Source of the DNA: Stieleria sedimenti
Lineage (GTDB): Bacteria; Planctomycetota; Planctomycetia; Pirellulales; Pirellulaceae
Direction: 5' to 3'
Assembly: GCF_025060895.1 (NCBI RefSeq)
Contig: NZ_JANZKV010000020.1
Coordinates: 1-51,708, forward strand
Length of the DNA: 51,708 nucleotides
Within the stretch, counting starts at the first letter, position 1; each line of letters begins with the position of its first letter. Made by a program: the position numbers and the translations under genes. Of this stretch, positions 49,101-51,708 are shown piece after piece. The notes below the pieces were generated by a model. It saw only the letters and a list, made by a program, of their open reading frames with translations, was not told the origin of the DNA and ran no database searches.

Positions 49101-51434
49101 CAGCGCCCCACAGCCCTCCGCCGGCACCACCCCTCCGGCCGCGGCGTCCAGCGGCGACTTGGGCGTCCCCTTCGCGAGCAGGCCGGTCAACCCCAGCCGC
49201 TCCAAAAAGGTTGCACTGAGGTCTTCCTGGCCGCCGACGCAGACCATCATGTCGCAGGCACCTGTGGCGAGTTGATCGACGCAGCACATCAGTGCCGCCG
49301 CTGACGAACAATTACCGGCGTCGACGGCGACGCCACCGCCCATCAGGTCGAACGATTTGGTGATTCGCGACGCCAGACTGCTGCTGGTAAAGCTGCCGGT
49401 TTCGTCCAGCAGCGCCGGCATCGCCTGGATCAGCGATTCGGCATACTGCCGGCTGATCGCTTCACACTGCCGGGGATCGCACCCGAGCCGGCCGAGCAGA
49501 CGGGTCAGGCGCCGTTGGAATTCGGGCAATCGCAATCCCATCAGCAACTGGGTCGCGAACTCGCCGCCGAACGGCGAACCGACCACCACGCCGATGCGAT
49601 CGGTCACGTCACGGTCTAATCCGGCTTCACTGAATGCCTGGTCGACCGCATCCAAGATCATGAACTGCAGCGGATTGGCATTGGCGATCTGCTTGGGCGG
49701 AATCTTGTGCTTGCGCCAATCGTATTGAAATCCACGCACGACCCCCGCCAGGTTGTTGAGGCAGTGCCAATGTCTCGGGCCGGAGGGATCGAGGTAGATG
49801 TCGGGATGGAGGCGATGTTCCGGAATCGGCCCCTTGGGATCGTCACCACTGACCAACAACTTGGCAAACGCGTCGACGTTCAACGCGCCTGGCAACACGC
49901 TGCCTCTTCCGAGAACGGCGATGGCGTCGCCGGAGGATGGTCTGGCGCCGTAGACGTAGTCGATGGGTTGCCGACGGTCGGTCACTTGCGTTGTGTTCAC
50001 ACCGGCATGCATCGCCGTCCGGGCTCCGTCGCCGACGAACTCTTCGAGTACCACGTGGACATTTAGGCCACCGATACCGAACGCGTTGACGGCCGCGCGA
50101 CGCGGCATGCCGTCGGAGGGCTCGGGCCAGTGCTCGGCTTGCATCGGCACGTAAAAGGGCAGCGATCCCCAGTCGATCGACTTGTTCAACTGCCTGACGT
50201 TGACCGCCGGGGCGATCGTCTGGTGACGCATGCAGAGCACGGCTTTGATCAGCCCCGCCAGACCAGCGGTCTCCAGCGTGTGACCGATATTCGCTTTGAC
50301 GCTGCCGATCGGAATCCGACGGTCGGTGGGAAGTCTCAGCGCCTCGGCCAACGCCGTGACTTCCGTGGCATCACCGAGCTGCGTGGATGTGGCGTGCGCC
50401 TCGATGTATTGCAGATTTCCGATCTGTAGGTCATCTCCATAGGCCCGGCGGATGGCGACGATCTGGCCTTCCTTGCGCGGCGCCCACAGGCTTTTTCCTT
50501 TACCATCGGAGGAGACCCCGATGCCACGAATGACAGCGTGAATCCTGTCGCCGTCGCGGACCGCTTGCTCAAGCGTTTTGAGAATCACGACGGCGTAGCC
50601 TTCGCCGACGACCAGACCGTCGGCATCTTCGTCGAACGGGCGCGACATCACGCTGCTCAGCGACTGAGCCTGGGAGAACATCACCAGGGTTTCGAAGTGA
50701 CAGACCGACGCGCCGCCGACCATCGCCATCTCGATGCGACCTTGCTGCAATGCCAACACCGCTTGGTGGAGGGCGCTCAGCGACGAGGCACAAGCGGAAT
50801 TGAACGTCATGCAGGGTCCGCCCATCGCAAAGGTGTCCGCCAACATCGCGGAGGCCGCATGTGGCCCCAAGGCGGGACGCCCCTGTTCGTCTCGATGCGG
50901 CATGTCTCGGCGCACTTCCGTGACCAATTCGTCAATCACCCGCCCATGATCGAGGTTCAGCTCGCGAAACGATTCCACGTTGCCGATCAGCCGAGCCGAC
51001 TGTGCGATGCAAGTTCCATAAGCCAGATCGCCCGCCAAGCCGCTACTTCGGGAGTGTCCCAGGTAAACGCCGCCGCAGCGCCGCTCGGACGGACAAAGCT
51101 CGACTCCGGCGTCCTCCAAGGCCTCGGCGGCCACATCACACAACGTCCGGTAGGGCACCTCGGGACAGGCATGAACCGACGTGGGAAGATTGTCGTAATG
51201 CTTGCCCCGAACGTCCGGGTTGACCAGGCATCCGATGTCGCAGTAGGAGCGATTGGGGATTCCCCGTCGCGGATCAAAGTACAGTGAGCGGTCGAAGCGA
51301 GCTTCCGGAAGCGGTTGGGCGGTCGCGACGCCATCGCGAATCACCCTCCAATAGCCGTCCAGATCATCGGCTCCGGGCAGGCGACACGCCATGCCGACCA
51401 ACGCGATTTGCTTGATTGGCGACGACGTCTGCAT
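46119..51434 (-). CDS. Megasynthase A: KS-KS0-ACP-alpha-oxoamine synthase-ACP
   Basis: A 1771-residue protein. KS1 (8-465) is complete: C215 in NSACASSL, H347 in EAHATST, H385 in NIGH. KS2 (503-958) keeps a cysteine (C709, DAGNCSS) and the GH motif but lacks the first histidine (IETTSVAC), so it resembles a chain-length factor. ACP1 (about 1066-1142) and ACP2 (about 1690-1766) are nearly identical and of the PUFA-synthase type, with phosphopantetheine serines S1103 and S1726 in LGIDSIKK. Between them (about 1235-1620) is a complete PLP alpha-oxoamine synthase of the AONS/serine palmitoyltransferase family: SSNYLG, SGYAANES, DDAHAIG and K1467 in TLSKALG. That domain would join an ACP-bound acyl chain to an amino acid with loss of CO2. 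Linkers are Pro/Ala/Thr-rich. First gene of the operon; ATG at 51434. Confidence 0.9.
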   Translation of the reverse strand: MQTSSPIKQIALVGMACRLPGADDLDGYWRVIRDGVATAQPLPEARFDRSLYFDPRRGIPNRSYCDIGCLVNPDVRGKHYDNLPTSVHACPEVPYRTLCDVAAEALEDAGVELCPSERRCGGVYLGHSRSSGLAGDLAYGTCIAQSARLIGNVESFRELNLDHGRVIDELVTEVRRDMPHRDEQGRPALGPHAASAMLADTFAMGGPCMTFNSACASSLSALHQAVLALQQGRIEMAMVGGASVCHFETLVMFSQAQSLSSVMSRPFDEDADGLVVGEGYAVVILKTLEQAVRDGDRIHAVIRGIGVSSDGKGKSLWAPRKEGQIVAIRRAYGDDLQIGNLQYIEAHATSTQLGDATEVTALAEALRLPTDRRIPIGSVKANIGHTLETAGLAGLIKAVLCMRHQTIAPAVNVRQLNKSIDWGSLPFYVPMQAEHWPEPSDGMPRRAAVNAFGIGGLNVHVVLEEFVGDGARTAMHAGVNTTQVTDRRQPIDYVYGARPSSGDAIAVLGRGSVLPGALNVDAFAKLLVSGDDPKGPIPEHRLHPDIYLDPSGPRHWHCLNNLAGVVRGFQYDWRKHKIPPKQIANANPLQFMILDAVDQAFSEAGLDRDVTDRIGVVVGSPFGGEFATQLLMGLRLPEFQRRLTRLLGRLGCDPRQCEAISRQYAESLIQAMPALLDETGSFTSSSLASRITKSFDLMGGGVAVDAGNCSSAAALMCCVDQLATGACDMMVCVGGQEDLSATFLERLGLTGLLAKGTPKSPLDAAAGGVVPAEGCGALLLMRLADAKRQKRVILGVIQGVGAATADSQSDASECAVDDALRRTTRQDQPLAAGDVTRIETTSVACQRRTAEELDGIYHAYAELARQRPISLDCLMTQTGHLGAASAIVALIKSTLELQQLKTTATFGLTRALPLIESTPLFDVATQPRPLEAADRSGRLVTAVHNAERRTAYHILLQRDAKVHAPSKPQTPATADASYDSRVVDGITIVDATRRRKELMRGKAMRQSVAAPESPSHASVAVSNPRQSVVAPPITPAPITPAPARGNEVETVTTETAATETAPAGLSHEALKEFLTRFVVEQTGYPPEFIEMDADLEADLGIDSIKKAQMFGELGEHFSITPDESLTLDDFPTLQHLFDYLAASDGSSTPPVESNRDSVTTAVAPPDPIASTKTTANRGTSSNDPSHGASLRAADPPPPPGSRSTPDRPENASSVATDEQQDRPLDLIPDAKRISRTKDLLDLAGLSMPYFAEHECVTQDTTRVDGKPVVTFCSSNYLGMSGDPIVSAAAKDAIDRYGTSVSASRLIAGKPLHRELEDELATFLGVEATLVFSSGYAANESIIGHLFGPGDLIIHDSLAHNCIIQGAELSGAQRLSFPHNDSGALDRQLHQIRHKYRRTLIAIEGAYSMDGDHPDLPKFLDIKRRHDAFLLVDDAHAIGTMGTTGRGSPEFFDRDPNEIDLWVGTLSKALGSGGGFVAGSRELVEYLKYSTPGFIYTVALSPGSAGAALAALRLLRQQPQRVAKLQRNARLLLELARQRGLDTGPAGDTPVVPIMVGNSHTALLLSRRLLSRGIDIQPIVYPAVENDAARLRFMITARHSEEQIRTTIDALAQDLQAVQSESVPIAQWQSLLAGKSPMPDPIAEEPPAGQTTVAATVAATVAATAAATAPALSAPSQAVPSTSIGQHDWTKTDLQDYLVNFIVEQTGYPPEFVEMDADMEADLGIDSIKKAQLFGELGQHFEITPDENLTLDDFPTLQEVFDYIGDQIGIGA
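46438..46485 (-). repeat. 12-bp tandem repeats in the linker before ACP2
   Basis: Three perfect units GCCGCCACGGTC plus one diverged unit encode the Ala/Thr/Val-rich linker (TVAATVAATVAAT) between the oxoamine synthase domain and ACP2. Unit number sets linker length. Confidence 0.82.
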
Positions 51435-51470
51435 GGGCTTTCGGTGTGTCTGCGAGCGAACTTGGCCTCC

Positions 51471-51499
51471 ATGTTAATGGGGGGGCAGAACGCGTCAAT
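51471..51499 (-). promoter_or_regulatory. Candidate promoter of the megasynthase operon with a C8 spacer tract
   Basis: On the minus strand TTGACG (51499-51494) and TAACAT (51476-51471) lie 17 bp apart. They match the sigma-70 hexamers at 5 and 4 of 6 positions. Eight consecutive C residues (51486-51479) fill the right half of the spacer. Transcription would begin near 51464, 30 nt before the ATG. Confidence 0.45.
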
Positions 51500-51583
51500 G
51501 AAAATTCCTGGCATCGCGCCGATGGGTCACAGTCCGCTCGCGGTCGAGTCTGCGACGCTAAAATCACGGCCGCAATCGCTGAT

Positions 51584-51696
51584 GTGCAGGCTAAAGCCCA
51601 ATACCGCTAAGTTAACATGAATGAGGGGGCCCGGACGCTGGCGCGAACCGGCTGATGTCAAACGAATATCAGCCGTTTGGCGCGAGCCTACGGGCC
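51584..51696 (+). repeat. Long hairpin repeat, copy B
   Basis: Starts GTGCAGGCTAAAGCCCAATA and ends CCTACGGGCCC. It shares the central block from CCGGCTGATGTCAAACGAAT through ATCAGCCGTTT with copy A. It lies about 85 bp upstream of the operon promoter, in the same orientation as copies A and C. Confidence 0.85.
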
Positions 51697-51708
51697 CTCA
51701 TCTGAAGA

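Larger units (their letters stand above)
51435..51708. other. Upstream region of the megasynthase operon
   Basis: Holds the candidate promoter and hairpin repeat copy B. No gene is seen up to the window edge, so whatever lies upstream of the operon is outside the view. Confidence 0.5.

Noticed and set aside
36524-51434. Omega-3 PUFA synthase (Pfa) locus
   Set aside because: The ACPs, KR and KS-KS0 pairs resemble Pfa proteins. However, the multi-ACP array and PfaD are missing, and AOS and C45 domains are present, so a plain PUFA assignment does not fit.

Overview
The window reads as chromosomal DNA of a high-GC planctomycete, most likely a Pirellulaceae member (Rhodopirellula/Stieleria-like; genus not resolvable by eye). 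The diagnostic evidence is two paired operons of planctomycete cytochrome-c/DUF1549/DUF1553 proteins with DUF1501 proteins, plus a sulfatase, a DUF1080 protein, a Tat-exported Gfo/Idh/MocA oxidoreductase, a PQQ-type propeller, a membrane Ser/Thr kinase and many short palindromic intergenic repeats. I see no rRNA, tRNA, CRISPR array or transposase gene.

Layout. 1-8.2 kb: a HEICH-motif protein, a small unknown protein, threonine synthase, a methyltransferase, a secreted nonapeptide-repeat protein, a PQQ-propeller protein and a kinase with LRR-like repeats. 8.3-20.5 kb: a sodium/solute symporter convergent with a DUF1501 + cytochrome/DUF1549/DUF1553 operon on the minus strand, a secreted esterase, an array of three 95-bp hairpin repeats, and a second such operon on the plus strand. 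20.6-28.4 kb: a sulfatase, then hypC-hypD-hypE (overlapping, coupled) and hypF for [NiFe]-hydrogenase cofactor maturation, with no hydrogenase structural gene in view. 28.5-36.5 kb: DUF1080 protein, oxidoreductase, a 760-bp repeat-rich gap, an EF-G-like GTPase, a secreted isoaspartyl peptidase fused to an NTF2-like domain, and an aldose epimerase.

36.5-51.4 kb: the most unusual region, a four-gene minus-strand operon. Transcription order is megasynthase A (KS - cysteine-bearing but otherwise degenerate KS - ACP - alpha-oxoamine synthase - ACP), a 4'-phosphopantetheinyl transferase, a FabL-like SDR with a Y-x6-K motif, and megasynthase B (KS - KS lacking its cysteine - AT - C45/penicillin-acyltransferase-like Ntn domain - KR - DH). 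Together they hold every activity needed to build a reduced acyl chain iteratively, condense it with an amino acid at the PLP domain, and possibly form or cleave an amide at the Ntn domain. No thioesterase is seen. A sphingoid- or N-acyl-aminoketone-like lipid is my inference for the product; the sequence does not prove it.

A second theme is short hairpin repeats intruding into genes. They supply the stop codons of two convergent genes and of hypF, the C-terminal tail of the epimerase, and a 24-residue linker inside megasynthase B.
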